Shown: positions 40,470-49,496 of the stretch, piece after piece | Layout of the letters: each line of letters opens with the position of its first letter | Numbering within the stretch: the stretch's first letter is position 1 | Assembly (NCBI RefSeq): GCF_006965485.1 | Contig: NZ_CP041360.1 | Coordinates: forward strand, 1,364,001-1,428,000 | Length of the DNA stretch: 64,000 bases | Source: Spirosoma sp. KCTC 42546 | Lineage (GTDB): Bacteria; Bacteroidota; Bacteroidia; Cytophagales; Spirosomataceae | Reading direction: 5' to 3' | Notes under the pieces: model-generated | What the model saw: the letters and a program-made list of their open reading frames with translations, nothing else | Told to the model about the DNA's origin: nothing | Database searches by the model: none | Made by a program: the position numbers and the translations under genes

Positions 40470-42706
40470 ATGCAATCAATGAAGGTAAAAATGGTAATCT
40501 ATTTGGGCAAATGGAGCGAATTCGGGAGTGGATCGCGGCAAAGAGTATCAGCGCTCGTACGAAAATCAAACAACGGGATATTACCGACTGCGGAGCCGCT
40601 TGTCTGGCCTCAGTGGCGGCCTATTATCGACTTTTATTGCCCGTTGCCCGGATTCGGCAGTTAGCCGCCACCGATCAGAAAGGCACGACCGTACTGGGTA
40701 TGGTTGAGGCTGCGCAGAAACTGGGCTTTCAGGCAAAAGGTGTCAAAGCACCGTTTGAGAGCCTGTCGAAAATTCCACAACCGACTATTGCCCACGTGAA
40801 CATTCGCAATAGTCAGTTGCAACACTATGTGGTTATTTACCGCATCACTCCCCAACAGATTACGGTCATGGACCCTGCTGATGGGCAAATACACCAGCTC
40901 TCGCCCGAGGAGTTTAAAGCCGTCTGGACTGGATTGCTGGTCTTACTGGTGCCCGATGAGACGTTCAAGATTGGCGACCAGAAAGTGCCCGTATTGCAGC
41001 GGTTCTGGCAATTGCTGCAACCCCACCGATCGGTAATGATACAAGCCCTATTTGGTGCGCTGATCTACACAATTCTGGGTTTGTCTTCGGCCATTTATAT
41101 TCAGAAAATCGTCGATAATGTGCTGGTCAACGGTAATCGGAATCTGCTGAATCTGCTTAGTGTGGTTATGATTGGGCTGCTGGTCCTGCAGATCTTTATC
41201 AATGCCAACAAGAGTTTCTTCAATTTGAAAACGGGTCAACGGATTGATGCTGCGCTGATTTTAGGCTATTACAAACATCTGATGACACTGCCGCAGTCGT
41301 TTTTTGATACCATGCGGGTAGGAGAAGTGATCTCACGGGTGAACGATGCTGTTAAAATTCGGTCGTTTGTCAATGATATTGCGCTTGGGTTGCTCGTTAA
41401 CGTCCTGATCGTCATTTTCTCGTTCGCGCTGATGTTTACCTACTACTGGAAGCTCGCGCTGATTCTGGTGCTCATTGTACCCTTTTATGCGGGTATTTAC
41501 TGGGCCATGAACCGATTCAACCAGCGATACCAGCGGAAATTGATGGAGAACTCGGCCGATCTTGAAGCACAATTAGTTGAGTCTCTGAATGCCATGCCGA
41601 CCATTAAGCGATTCGGACTGGAGCAGTTTGCCAGCCAGAAAACAGAAACTCGTTTCGTTTCGCTATTACAAACGATTTTTCAGACGGGTAGTGCGGGTAT
41701 TTATGCCGGTAATGCATCTGAATTTGTTACGCGGTTATTTACCATCATTTTGCTCTGGACCGGTGCTGGTTATGTACTACAGAATGACCTGACTCCCGGC
41801 GAACTCCTGTCTTTTTATGCGCTGATTGGCTATTTCACGGGCCCTGCCGCCGGTCTCATCGGATCAAATCGAAGCATCCAGGAAGCGCTGATTGCTGCCG
41901 ACCGACTGTTTGAGATTATGGATCTGGAGCGTGAATCGACGGAAAACAAAGTAGAGCTACAGCCCACTATGGTGGGGGCAATTCGTTTTCAGAACGTAAC
42001 CTTCCGGTACGGTACCCGTGCTACGGTTTTCGATGATCTGGTCCTGACAATGCCCAAAGGGAAAATTACGGCGGTTGTGGGCGAAAGTGGGTCGGGTAAA
42101 TCCACGTTGATGTCGCTGGTACAGGGCCTTTATCCCTTGCAAAGTGGCAGCATCTTCATCGGTGATTACGATATCAAACATCTGCATCCCGACAGCCTGC
42201 GTCAGGTGGTTAGTGTAGTGCCTCAGAAGATCGACCTGTTTGCGGGCAATGTGATCGAAAATATTGCGATTGGGGATGAGCAACCCGACATGCAACGGCT
42301 ACTTGCCATTTGTGATCAGTTAGGCATAACCGACTTCATTGAACGAATGTCGAATGGGTTTACCACGTACTTAGGTGAAAACGGAGCGACACTGTCGGGT
42401 GGACAGAAGCAACGGTTAGCCATTGCCCGAGCCCTTTATCGTCGGCCTGAGGTACTGATTTTAGATGAAGCTACATCGGCACTGGATTCAATATCGGAAC
42501 AGTTTGTGCAACGTACGGTACAGCAGCTTCGGAAAGAGGGCAAAACCATTATCATAATTGCCCACCGACTCAGCACCGTTCGGAAGGCCGATAAGATTGT
42601 CGTACTGGAGCAAGGCCGGGTTATTGAGGAAGGCAAACATGTGGATTTGCTGAAAAACGGGAAGGCGTATTCGCAATTCTGGCAACAACAGACCGAGGTT
42701 GTTTAA
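40466..42706 (+). CDS. Peptidase-containing ABC exporter (C39 protease, PCAT type)
   Basis: The 746-residue protein should cleave double-glycine leaders and export the mature peptide. The C39 peptidase (about 35-155) has catalytic Cys42 in RDITDCGAACLASVAAYYRL, His120 in NSQLQHYVVIYRI and Asp136 in ITVMDPADGQIHQL. The membrane domain (about 180-470) contains six helices. The ATPase has Walker A GESGSGKST at about residue 539, signature ATLSGGQKQRLAIARALYRR and Walker B VLILDEATSALDS. The family includes LagD/ComA-type transporters. The intact catalytic triad shows that the protease should be active. It follows the fusion-protein gene with an ATGA overlap. Confidence 0.93.
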   Translation: MNAINEGKNGNLFGQMERIREWIAAKSISARTKIKQRDITDCGAACLASVAAYYRLLLPVARIRQLAATDQKGTTVLGMVEAAQKLGFQAKGVKAPFESLSKIPQPTIAHVNIRNSQLQHYVVIYRITPQQITVMDPADGQIHQLSPEEFKAVWTGLLVLLVPDETFKIGDQKVPVLQRFWQLLQPHRSVMIQALFGALIYTILGLSSAIYIQKIVDNVLVNGNRNLLNLLSVVMIGLLVLQIFINANKSFFNLKTGQRIDAALILGYYKHLMTLPQSFFDTMRVGEVISRVNDAVKIRSFVNDIALGLLVNVLIVIFSFALMFTYYWKLALILVLIVPFYAGIYWAMNRFNQRYQRKLMENSADLEAQLVESLNAMPTIKRFGLEQFASQKTETRFVSLLQTIFQTGSAGIYAGNASEFVTRLFTIILLWTGAGYVLQNDLTPGELLSFYALIGYFTGPAAGLIGSNRSIQEALIAADRLFEIMDLERESTENKVELQPTMVGAIRFQNVTFRYGTRATVFDDLVLTMPKGKITAVVGESGSGKSTLMSLVQGLYPLQSGSIFIGDYDIKHLHPDSLRQVVSVVPQKIDLFAGNVIENIAIGDEQPDMQRLLAICDQLGITDFIERMSNGFTTYLGENGATLSGGQKQRLAIARALYRRPEVLILDEATSALDSISEQFVQRTVQQLRKEGKTIIIIAHRLSTVRKADKIVVLEQGRVIEEGKHVDLLKNGKAYSQFWQQQTEVV

Positions 42707-42723
42707 GCAGTTAAGCCACCAGG

Positions 42724-43479
42724 CTACTCCTCAATAAGTCGATAGAAAGCATCCCGATAGGTTTCGCCAATGGGAATCACATCCTGCGCCCGACCGGGGT
42801 GATCAATGTAAATTCTGTTTTTCTCGATGGATTCGATACGATTGAGAGCAACAATGTAGGATTTGTGGACGCGTGCAAACTGATTCGCGGGGAGTTTTTC
42901 TTCCAGACTTTTCATGGTTTGAAGGACCAGAATACGTTCTGTCGGGGTATAAATAGATACGTAATCTTTTAAGCCTTCGCAGTAGAGAATGTCACTCAGG
43001 CCAACGCGCTGTAATCGATATTCGGTCTTAACAAAAATGAACTCTTTGGCTGGTGCTTCCGGCGGGTTATTCGTGTCATGATCCATAGCCGGATTAGGGG
43101 CAACTGCAACTGGCGAAATGAGAGGGAATAGCTTTTGCACGGCTTTGTAGAAGCGCTCGAAGGAAACCGGTTTGAGCAGGTAATCGACCACATTATGTTC
43201 GTAACCTTCCAGGGCGTACGTGGAGTAGGCAGTGGTAAGGATAACCCGGCATTTGTGGCTATTTACGACGTTCTCTACCAGTTTCAGAAACTGTATTCCT
43301 GTGAGTTCCGGCATTTGAATGTCCAGGAACACAAGGTCTACTTCTCCCCGTTGTACGCGGGTTAAGGCGTCAATAGGGCTGGTTGTTGCGCCAATCAGTT
43401 CCAGAAAAGGCACTTTTCGGATGTAGTCACTCAAAATGGCATGAGCAAGGGGTTCATCGTCAACAATCAGGCAGCGCAT
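42724..43479 (-). CDS. LytTR-family response regulator
   Basis: The 251-residue regulator has a receiver domain with phosphoacceptor Asp53 in VDLVFLDIQMPELTGIQFL and the conserved Lys near residue 103 in NVVDYLLKPVSFERFYKAVQ. The C-terminal LytTR domain has FIFVKTEYRLQRVGLSDILY, LPANQFARVHKSYIVALNRI and IESIEKNRIYIDHPGRAQDV. It pairs with the kinase encoded just upstream on the same strand (21-base gap). Such AlgR/AgrA-like regulators bind paired repeats in promoter DNA. The gene is convergent with the peptide exporter with only 17 bases between stops, so antisense interference is possible. Confidence 0.92.
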   Translation of the reverse strand: MRCLIVDDEPLAHAILSDYIRKVPFLELIGATTSPIDALTRVQRGEVDLVFLDIQMPELTGIQFLKLVENVVNSHKCRVILTTAYSTYALEGYEHNVVDYLLKPVSFERFYKAVQKLFPLISPVAVAPNPAMDHDTNNPPEAPAKEFIFVKTEYRLQRVGLSDILYCEGLKDYVSIYTPTERILVLQTMKSLEEKLPANQFARVHKSYIVALNRIESIEKNRIYIDHPGRAQDVIPIGETYRDAFYRLIEE

Positions 43480-43500
43480 AATAAGGTCTTTAGGTAGAAA

Positions 43501-44547
43501 TTACAACGTCAATTCCAGCGAACAGGCGTAAGTATCCGGATCATTGGTGATATGAAGCGTGTGCTGATTAGGATACAGCAACGATAGTCGGCGCTGTACA
43601 TTTGCCAGGCCAATACCACCAGATGAATCTGTTTGGCGGTTTATTTTTTTGTTGAGTGTATCAAAGCGCAATCTACCGTTTCGTACACTCAAATCAAGAA
43701 CTAAGGGCTGATTGGGATCGGTTAAGTCGCCGTGCTTGAATGCATTCTCAACGAACGATACCAGCAGCAGGGGCTCGATACGAAACAGATCGGTATTTCC
43801 ATCTATGCTGAACAGGACATTGGCATTAGCTACCCGAAGTTTTTCAAGCTCAACGTAGTTTTGCAGATAAGCCACTTCTTTGGATAAAGAAACGCGCCCG
43901 GTTCCTCCACTTTGGCCATTGCTATCGTAGAGCATATACCGCATCAATTCCGACAGTTTAAGAATGGCACCCGGTGCCGCATCCGATTTGGTGTAGGCAA
44001 GTGAATAGATGTTGTTGAGCGTATTGAACAAGAAGTGCGGATTCACCTGCGATTTCAGGAAAGCCAGTTCAGCCGTATTTCGTTCGCTGACGAGAGCGGT
44101 TCGTTCCTGTTCATGGACGAACCAATCTTCAATAATTTTGAATGCCAGCCCTATGCCAATTGCCCAAAACGCATAATATCGATTATCCCAGGCATACGCG
44201 ATTGTAGAAACGTTCGGATCATAATTGGTGAAGCCAAACAGGTGCCAGAAGAGGACTTGTTCCAGTAGATAGCGAATAATAACGAACCCTAAAATAGCCA
44301 CTGCCGATCCCAGAACAGCCCATCCTATCTGCCTGCGACTGAGGTAACGGGTGAGTACAACAGCGTGTTCAAACCAGGCGGTGAACCAGAATGAGAAACT
44401 AAATGAAATTTCCAGCTCGTTAAAAACCAGTGAATCCGTTTGCGGTTCATAGGCATTCGTTAACATCATAATGGCCCAAAGTAACAAATAGAGCAGATTA
44501 CGAACACGCGTACGGTTGTTAAGGAAGGCAGGTATACTCAGGATCAT
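43501..44547 (-). CDS. Sensor histidine kinase of the LytS/YehU type
   Basis: The 348-residue kinase has about four N-terminal membrane helices (for example VRNLLYLLLWAIMMLTNAYE and IGWAVLGSAVAILGFVIIRY) and no periplasmic sensor domain of size. The His_kinase domain has the phosphoacceptor His171 in SQVNPHFLFNTLNNIYSLAY and the ATPase N-box PLLLVSFVENAFKHGDL and final GIGLANVQRRLSLLYPN. This architecture pairs with LytTR regulators. It is upstream of the regulator and could sense a peptide or membrane signal. Possible sensing of the adjacent peptides is speculative. The start is followed upstream by a cluster of palindromic boxes. Confidence 0.92.
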   Translation of the reverse strand: MILSIPAFLNNRTRVRNLLYLLLWAIMMLTNAYEPQTDSLVFNELEISFSFSFWFTAWFEHAVVLTRYLSRRQIGWAVLGSAVAILGFVIIRYLLEQVLFWHLFGFTNYDPNVSTIAYAWDNRYYAFWAIGIGLAFKIIEDWFVHEQERTALVSERNTAELAFLKSQVNPHFLFNTLNNIYSLAYTKSDAAPGAILKLSELMRYMLYDSNGQSGGTGRVSLSKEVAYLQNYVELEKLRVANANVLFSIDGNTDLFRIEPLLLVSFVENAFKHGDLTDPNQPLVLDLSVRNGRLRFDTLNKKINRQTDSSGGIGLANVQRRLSLLYPNQHTLHITNDPDTYACSLELTL

Positions 44548-44608
44548 GGCAATAGCATATCGACGGGAGTACGAAATACAGTAGCTAAACCCGGACGAGC
44601 AAGTTCAA

Positions 44609-44710
44609 TCGACCAACACCTGATTTTGACCGACCAACGCGTGTGTGATGTTAAATAAGCGTTGGTCGGTTCAGAAAACTGTTAGCCGATTTAACAGTGG
44701 TGTTGGTCGA
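44609..44710. promoter_or_regulatory. Nested palindrome with four GACCAAC boxes between kinase and DUF5694 gene
   Basis: Four related boxes form two pairs: TCGACCAACACC (44609-44620) with GGTGTTGGTCGA (44699-44710), and GACCGACCAACGC (44628-44640) with GCGTTGGTCGGTTC (44659-44672). A further palindrome ACTGTTA...TAACAGT (44678-44698) sits between. All lie in the divergent region upstream of the kinase and the next gene. The symmetric multi-box layout suggests a DNA-binding site, perhaps for the LytTR regulator; this is inference. Confidence 0.6.
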
Positions 44711-44781
44711 ATAGACTTGGTTAAGGCAGGAGGGAGGCTGCACTTTTGACCCATCAATTCACCAACATAGTTGTAACCACC

Positions 44782-45861
44782 ATGAAATTGCTCCTCTCAC
44801 TTTTGCTGACAACTGTCTCATTTCTGGCCACTGCCCAATCAGGTAAGACTAATCAACCCCTCGAAGTCCTGTTTATTGCCGCTGCTCACGATTATGGTGC
44901 TAAACCTACTGAAGACTTCTCGTACCCAATTAATAAAGCACTTGCGTTTAAACCGGATGCTGTATTTGGTGAAAACCTTTCGCCCGAGGATTACGATGCG
45001 CTGGATCGCCATTGGAACAAAGAAGCTATTGATAAACGACTGGCCTACCTCACCAAAGTAGGCTATCCTCTACCGAAACATCCGCAAGCATTCATTGCTC
45101 GTCAGTATAAGTTGCTTCAGAAGCATCCGTATTTTCATCAGGAGCGCATGAAGTTGGCGCATGCCTTATTTCTGACGCACGATTTTGGGAATGCTTCCTA
45201 TCAGTTTTACCTGCTTGATAAAATGCGTTCCGCGTTCGGTGCCGAAGAAGTAGCTACGTTTACCCGCATACTCGGCCCCGTTGATTCCCTGAAAAACGCT
45301 GGTTTTCGGCGTACGAACGAATACTACAACATCTTCCATCCAATCGCTCAGTCGCTGAAGCTGGATAAAATCAGGGCGATGGACTGTCAGAAATATAACA
45401 CGCCCTGGAGTGCTGCCTGGGGCAAAACAGACTCATTGTATAAGATTTTCGAGAAGGCAATTGAAGCCGATACAAACTCCACTGACTATCGGACCTATGA
45501 GAAGCTAGTGAATGAAAATAATTCACTACAGCGATTACTGAATAAAGCGAACCAAGCCGGTAAATCGACGGAATTTCTGAACACCGCTGACTGGGATAAG
45601 TACACCGATTTTGGTAATTTCTACGGGAATCGGTACCTGTTTGGGCTGAAAGGTTTTCCTGAAAACGGCGTGCGTGAAATGCTGACCTACTGGACCCTTC
45701 GTAACAAAGGCATGTGCCAGAATATCGTGAACCGCGCCCGACAGGCAGGCTTTCGGCGAGTTGTTGTTGGGGTGGGTGCTTCGCATCGGGAACTAATGGT
45801 GAGCCTGCTTAAAGCGATGCCTGGCGTAACGGTGTATACACTGAATGAGTATCAACCCTAA
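44782..45861 (+). CDS. Secreted DUF5694-type protein
   Basis: The 359-residue protein has a signal peptide (MKLLLSLLLTTVSFLATAQ) and then a conserved domain with LEVLFIAAAHDYGAKPTEDF, KPDAVFGENLSPEDYDALDR and the end NIVNRARQAGFRRVVVGVGA followed by SHRELMVSLLKAMPGVTVYT. The pattern of early strand with His/Asp and a closing VGxxH motif resembles the TraB/GumN-like families grouped with DUF5694. No catalytic activity is established. The ATG at 44782 is chosen over 44746 because it starts the signal peptide. It is divergent from the kinase and followed by a terminator. Confidence 0.75.
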   Translation: MKLLLSLLLTTVSFLATAQSGKTNQPLEVLFIAAAHDYGAKPTEDFSYPINKALAFKPDAVFGENLSPEDYDALDRHWNKEAIDKRLAYLTKVGYPLPKHPQAFIARQYKLLQKHPYFHQERMKLAHALFLTHDFGNASYQFYLLDKMRSAFGAEEVATFTRILGPVDSLKNAGFRRTNEYYNIFHPIAQSLKLDKIRAMDCQKYNTPWSAAWGKTDSLYKIFEKAIEADTNSTDYRTYEKLVNENNSLQRLLNKANQAGKSTEFLNTADWDKYTDFGNFYGNRYLFGLKGFPENGVREMLTYWTLRNKGMCQNIVNRARQAGFRRVVVGVGASHRELMVSLLKAMPGVTVYTLNEYQP

Positions 45862-45872
45862 CAATAGCTGAT

Positions 45873-45930
45873 GCACGTATTTCGCTGGTTTAGGCTCCTG
45901 GCAAGGGCCGTAAACTAGAGGAATACGTGC
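45873..45930 (+). terminator. Terminator after the DUF5694-type gene
   Basis: GCACGTATT (45873-45881) pairs with AATACGTGC (45922-45930), and an inner weaker stem (TGGTTTA/TAAACTA) is present. A T-rich tail (TTTTATGTTTTTTT) follows. Confidence 0.65.
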
Positions 45931-46030
45931 TTTTATGTTTTTTTAAGTTTTAACCCTATTTCTGGCAAACATTTCGCTATCTTCAAAACGTTATGGAACT
46001 AGATTAAGACACCAGTTAAGGGACGAACGA

Positions 46031-47758
46031 ATGGAGGAGAATACTAATACTGCGAATGAATCGTCGGATCGTGAGGCCAATATGCCTAAACGTGTCATTC
46101 AGAACGATAAAGCAACAGTTCGATTACCTATGATTCTGGGTATCACGCTGGCTGGAGGAATGCTTATTGGCGCTACTTTTTTTGGCGGCACTAAAAGCAT
46201 GAATAGCATTGGACGAGGCTATGCCAAGTACCAGGAAATTTTGCGACTGATTGAAAATAACTACGTCGATACGGTTAATACGGACGATCTGGTCGATTAT
46301 TCGATCACGAAAATGCTCGAAAAACTTGATCCACACACGGCCTACATGAACCCACAGGATGCTGTTGCGGCCCGGTCGCAGTTGGAAGGTGGTTTCGATG
46401 GCATTGGGGTAGAATTTAATATCTACAAAGACACTGTTTACGTGGTTACGCCCTTGGCCGGTGGCCCTTCTGAATCCGCCGGAATTTTGAGTGGCGATAA
46501 GATCATTAAGGTGGATGATAAACCGCTGGCAGGTACCAAAATTGAAAACAGCGCTGTTTTTAAAGCCTTGCGTGGTAAACGAGGTACCGATGTTAAACTA
46601 ACTATTTTACGGAAGGGCGATAAACAACCAAAGGAGTTTACCGTAACCCGCGACCGGATTCCGACCTACTCGGTCGATGCGGCTTATATGATTGATGCCA
46701 AAACAGGCTATATCAAAATCAACCGCTTCTCCGAAACAACTTACGACGAGTTCAAAACCGCACTGTCTTCGCTTAAATCGCAGGGGATGACACAGTTGAT
46801 GATGGACTTGCGGAACAATCCTGGTGGCTATATGGACCGGGCAACGAACATTGCCGATGAATTCATCTCAGGCAATAAACTTCTGGTGTATACCGATGGG
46901 AAAGACAATCGTTACGATCGGAAAACCTATGCACACATTGCCGGGCAGTTTGAAGAGGGCGCCCTGGTTGTACTGGTTGATGAGGGCAGCGCATCGGCTT
47001 CTGAAATTGTATCGGGTGCATTGCAGGACCATGATCGCGCGTTGATTGCCGGTCGGCGGTCGTTTGGGAAAGGGTTGGTGCAAATGCCCGTGACACTTTC
47101 CGATGGCTCCGAACTGCGGTTAACGATCTCGCGCTATTACACACCCAGCGGGCGGAGTATTCAAAAACCCTACGTACCCGGTCATGAAGGAGACTATGAA
47201 AAAGATCTCGAACAGCGCTCGAAACGGGGTGAATATTACATTGCCGATTCCATTAAAAATGACCCCAAACTGAAGTTCAAGACGGATGGCGGTCGGGTTG
47301 TGTATGGCGGGGGCGGTATTACACCTGACTATTTCATTCCACGTGATTCGACCTGGCAAACAGCCTATCTAGTACAACTGTACGGCAAGAGTATCATCCG
47401 TGAGTTTGCTATGGAATACGCAAATGACAATCGGAAAAAACTGGAAAAAATGCCTTTTGATGAGTTCAATCGCACCGTTACGATCAACGATGAGCAAATG
47501 GGCCGCCTGGTGAAAATCGCAACCAGTGAGGGGATCAAGTTTAACGAGAAGGAGTATAACCGCTCGAAAAACTACATCCGTAACCAGATAAAGGCATTGG
47601 TAGCGCGCTCTGTGTACCAGAAGAACAACAAAGCTGGACAGAATAACGAGTTCTTCCGGGTTATCGGCCAAACAGATGATACCTACCAAAAGGCTTTACA
47701 ACTGTTCGACCGGGCCGATAAGCTCGAGCACGGTACGATGTCGTATAATAACAAATAG
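46031..47758 (+). CDS. C-terminal processing peptidase (S41 family, CtpA-like)
   Basis: The 575-residue periplasmic serine protease has one N-terminal transmembrane segment (LPMILGITLAGGMLIGATFF), a PDZ domain at about 110-190 (DGIGVEFNIYKDTVYVVTPL then GILSGDKIIKVDDKPLAGTK), and the S41 core. The catalytic Ser is in VDEGSASASEIVSGALQDHD and the Lys in AGRRSFGKGLVQMPVTLSDG. The C-terminal extension beyond residue 430 is helical and typical of Bacteroidota members. It likely trims proteins of the envelope. The start ATG at 46031 is supported by an open upstream region. The stop overlaps a palindrome. Confidence 0.93.
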   Translation: MEENTNTANESSDREANMPKRVIQNDKATVRLPMILGITLAGGMLIGATFFGGTKSMNSIGRGYAKYQEILRLIENNYVDTVNTDDLVDYSITKMLEKLDPHTAYMNPQDAVAARSQLEGGFDGIGVEFNIYKDTVYVVTPLAGGPSESAGILSGDKIIKVDDKPLAGTKIENSAVFKALRGKRGTDVKLTILRKGDKQPKEFTVTRDRIPTYSVDAAYMIDAKTGYIKINRFSETTYDEFKTALSSLKSQGMTQLMMDLRNNPGGYMDRATNIADEFISGNKLLVYTDGKDNRYDRKTYAHIAGQFEEGALVVLVDEGSASASEIVSGALQDHDRALIAGRRSFGKGLVQMPVTLSDGSELRLTISRYYTPSGRSIQKPYVPGHEGDYEKDLEQRSKRGEYYIADSIKNDPKLKFKTDGGRVVYGGGGITPDYFIPRDSTWQTAYLVQLYGKSIIREFAMEYANDNRKKLEKMPFDEFNRTVTINDEQMGRLVKIATSEGIKFNEKEYNRSKNYIRNQIKALVARSVYQKNNKAGQNNEFFRVIGQTDDTYQKALQLFDRADKLEHGTMSYNNK

Positions 47759-47848
47759 AGGAGGAAGGAGGAGAGGGACGAAAGGGACAAAGAGTAAATG
47801 CGAAAGCAACCCTTTTCCTCCCTCTCTTCCCTTTCCTCCTTCCTCCCT
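47757..47848. repeat. Inverted repeat, AGGAGGAG class, behind ctpA-like gene
   Basis: The purine arm 47757-47786 (AGAGGAGGAAGGAGGAGAGG...) pairs imperfectly with the pyrimidine arm 47821-47848. It contains the last bases of the stop codon of the protease and ends 3 bases before the convergent gene's stop at 47852. Confidence 0.7.
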
Positions 47849-47851
47849 ATT

Positions 47852-48298
47852 TTATTTCCCCTTTTTACTAAACTGATATACCAGCCCCAGGAACGACTGC
47901 AGATTCCCGGTCTTAAAATCTTTGCGTGAATAAGGCGCTATTTCAAAGGCCACACGCAGGTTAGGCATGAATGTGAGCGGTTTAATCCGAGCACCAACAT
48001 GCAGAGAATACCCCTCCAGAATATCCCGGTCATCAATGCTGTTGAGCGCATTGAAGCGAACCCCCAGCCCTGTGTAAAAATTTACCTGACTTTTTCTGGA
48101 CACATTCACCATGGGGCACAACGTGGTACTGAGCGATCCGAAAATAGTGTTGGTTTGCAGGCGACCGTCAAACCAGAAGGCTCGGTCGGCGTTGGAACTG
48201 ACCGTAACAATGTTGTTGAAAGGGTAGTAGGCTACCGAAGCCTGACCAAAGGCGGATAACGTAACGCCCATCAGTAAAACCGTGAATGCATGTTTCAT
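47852..48298 (-). CDS. Secreted small protein, probably a short outer-membrane-type protein
   Basis: The 148-residue protein starts with a signal peptide (MKHAFTVLLMGVTLSAFGQ) and continues with alternating hydrophobic strands such as NADRAFWFDGRLQTNTIFGS, QVNFYTGLGVRFNALNSI, GYSLHVGARIKPLTFMPNLR and a final FLGLVYQFSKKGK with an aromatic near-terminal position. This pattern suggests a small beta-barrel, but no family is recognised. It is convergent with the protease gene. The ATG at 48298 is preferred to one at 48313. Confidence 0.65.
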   Translation of the reverse strand: MKHAFTVLLMGVTLSAFGQASVAYYPFNNIVTVSSNADRAFWFDGRLQTNTIFGSLSTTLCPMVNVSRKSQVNFYTGLGVRFNALNSIDDRDILEGYSLHVGARIKPLTFMPNLRVAFEIAPYSRKDFKTGNLQSFLGLVYQFSKKGK

Positions 48299-48329
48299 GG
48301 GGCAAATCAACAACTTTATCGGGCATAAA

Positions 48330-48365
48330 AAAATCAGATAAGCCGTAAAACGACTATCTGGTTTT
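48330..48365. terminator. Stem-loop in the 5' gap before the small secreted protein
   Basis: AAAATCAGATA (48330-48340) pairs with TATCTGGTTTT (48355-48365) with a single mismatch. It lies between the secreted gene start (48298, minus) and the next palindrome. Confidence 0.5.
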
Positions 48366-48393
48366 GGGCAAAGACGGCTCGGCTCTTAATTTA

Positions 48394-48471
48394 TTTTTTT
48401 GACAGGATTACAGGATTAACAGCATCATTCTTTTTCCTGCCATCCTCTTAATCCTGTAATCCTGTCAAAAA
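48394..48471. repeat. Perfect 24-bp-arm inverted repeat with AATCCTGT units
   Basis: The arm TTTTTGACAGGATTACAGGA... (48396-48419) pairs exactly with 48448-48471 (TTAATCCTGTAATCCTGTCA...). The arms contain an internal repeat of AATCCTGT. It lies between the divergently transcribed secreted-protein gene and accD. Confidence 0.85.
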
Positions 48472-48530
48472 CACGACTTGTCCTGGAGTGCCATCATACC
48501 AACTTTTACTGGTTGGTCTTGTTTTCTTTG

Positions 48531-48538
48531 TACCTTTA
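48531..48538 (+). promoter_or_regulatory. Candidate -7 box for accD
   Basis: TACCTTTA, one change from TAnnTTTG, lies 31 bases before the chosen start, with a TTG at 48513-48515 at the spacing expected for a -33 element. Confidence 0.45.
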
Positions 48539-48568
48539 CGACCCTTTCTTGCTAACTACTTACTGAAA

Positions 48569-49411
48569 ATGTCCTGGTTCGTCCGAAAAGATAAAGGTAT
48601 TCAGACCCCAACCGAAATGAAGCGGGAGGCTCCCGATGGGTTGTGGTATCAGTGTCCGAACTGTAAAAAAGCAATGCAGACGCGGGAGCATAAACTCAAC
48701 GCGTATACCTGCGTACATTGCAATTATCATGAGAAAATTGGTTCCGAGGCCTATTTCTCCATCCTGTTCGATGAGAATGAATTTACCGAACTCGATGCAA
48801 ACATGCAGTCGGCCGATCCACTGAATTTCGTTGACACCAAGCCCTACCCATCACGGGTGAAAGCCACCATTGAAAAAACAGGGTTGAAAGATGCCGTTCG
48901 CACAGCCTATGGGCCTATGAATGGGCTGACGGTAACCATGGCCGTAATGGATTTTAACTTCATTGGGGGGTCGATGGGATCGGTTGTCGGTGAAAAAATA
49001 GCCCGCGCAATTGATCACGCCATTAAAAATAAGACGCCTTTCCTGATGATTTCGCGATCGGGGGGAGCGCGTATGATGGAGGCTGGTTTTTCGCTGATGC
49101 AAATGGCCAAAACCTCTGCTAAACTCGCCCTGTTAGACAAGGCTAAATTGCCCTATGTTTCTCTGTTGACTGATCCAACAACGGGTGGAGTTACGGCTTC
49201 ATACGCGATGCTGGGCGATTTTAACATTGCAGAACCTGAAGCCTTAATTGGTTTTGCCGGCCCTCGTGTTATCCGCGAAACTATTGGGAAAGACTTACCA
49301 AAAGGCTTTCAAAGCGCCGAGTTTGTACTGGATCACGGCTTCCTCGATTTCATTGTGGACCGGAAAGACCTGAAAGATAAGGTTGTGACGTTGTTTAAAA
49401 TGTTAATTTAA
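48569..49411 (+). CDS. accD: Acetyl-CoA carboxylase carboxyltransferase subunit beta
   Basis: The 280-residue subunit, together with the alpha subunit, transfers carboxyl from biotin to acetyl-CoA in fatty-acid synthesis. The zinc ribbon is intact with Cys29, Cys32, Cys48 and Cys51 in [12 protein letters not shown] and [13 protein letters not shown]. The crotonase-like core has [60 protein letters not shown] and [20 protein letters not shown]. The start at 48569 ([16 protein letters not shown]) matches the family; the frame upstream to 48488 would cross the promoter region. accA is not in this window. Confidence 0.95.
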   Translation: MSWFVRKDKGIQTPTEMKREAPDGLWYQCPNCKKAMQTREHKLNAYTCVHCNYHEKIGSEAYFSILFDENEFTELDANMQSADPLNFVDTKPYPSRVKATIEKTGLKDAVRTAYGPMNGLTVTMAVMDFNFIGGSMGSVVGEKIARAIDHAIKNKTPFLMISRSGGARMMEAGFSLMQMAKTSAKLALLDKAKLPYVSLLTDPTTGGVTASYAMLGDFNIAEPEALIGFAGPRVIRETIGKDLPKGFQSAEFVLDHGFLDFIVDRKDLKDKVVTLFKMLI

Positions 49412-49492
49412 AAGGAGTAAAGGGAGGAGGGGGAAGAATGGGTGGAAGGATTTTCCCTCTCCTCCTTTCTTCCCCTCCTCCCTTTACTCCTT
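49412..49492. repeat. Inverted repeat, AGGAGGAG class, between accD and the radical SAM gene
   Basis: AAGGAGTAAAGGGAGGAGGG... (49412-49436) pairs with 49469-49492 with one base bulged. It starts at the base after the accD stop and ends 4 bases before the next gene's start codon. Confidence 0.85.
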
Positions 49493-49496
49493 CATT

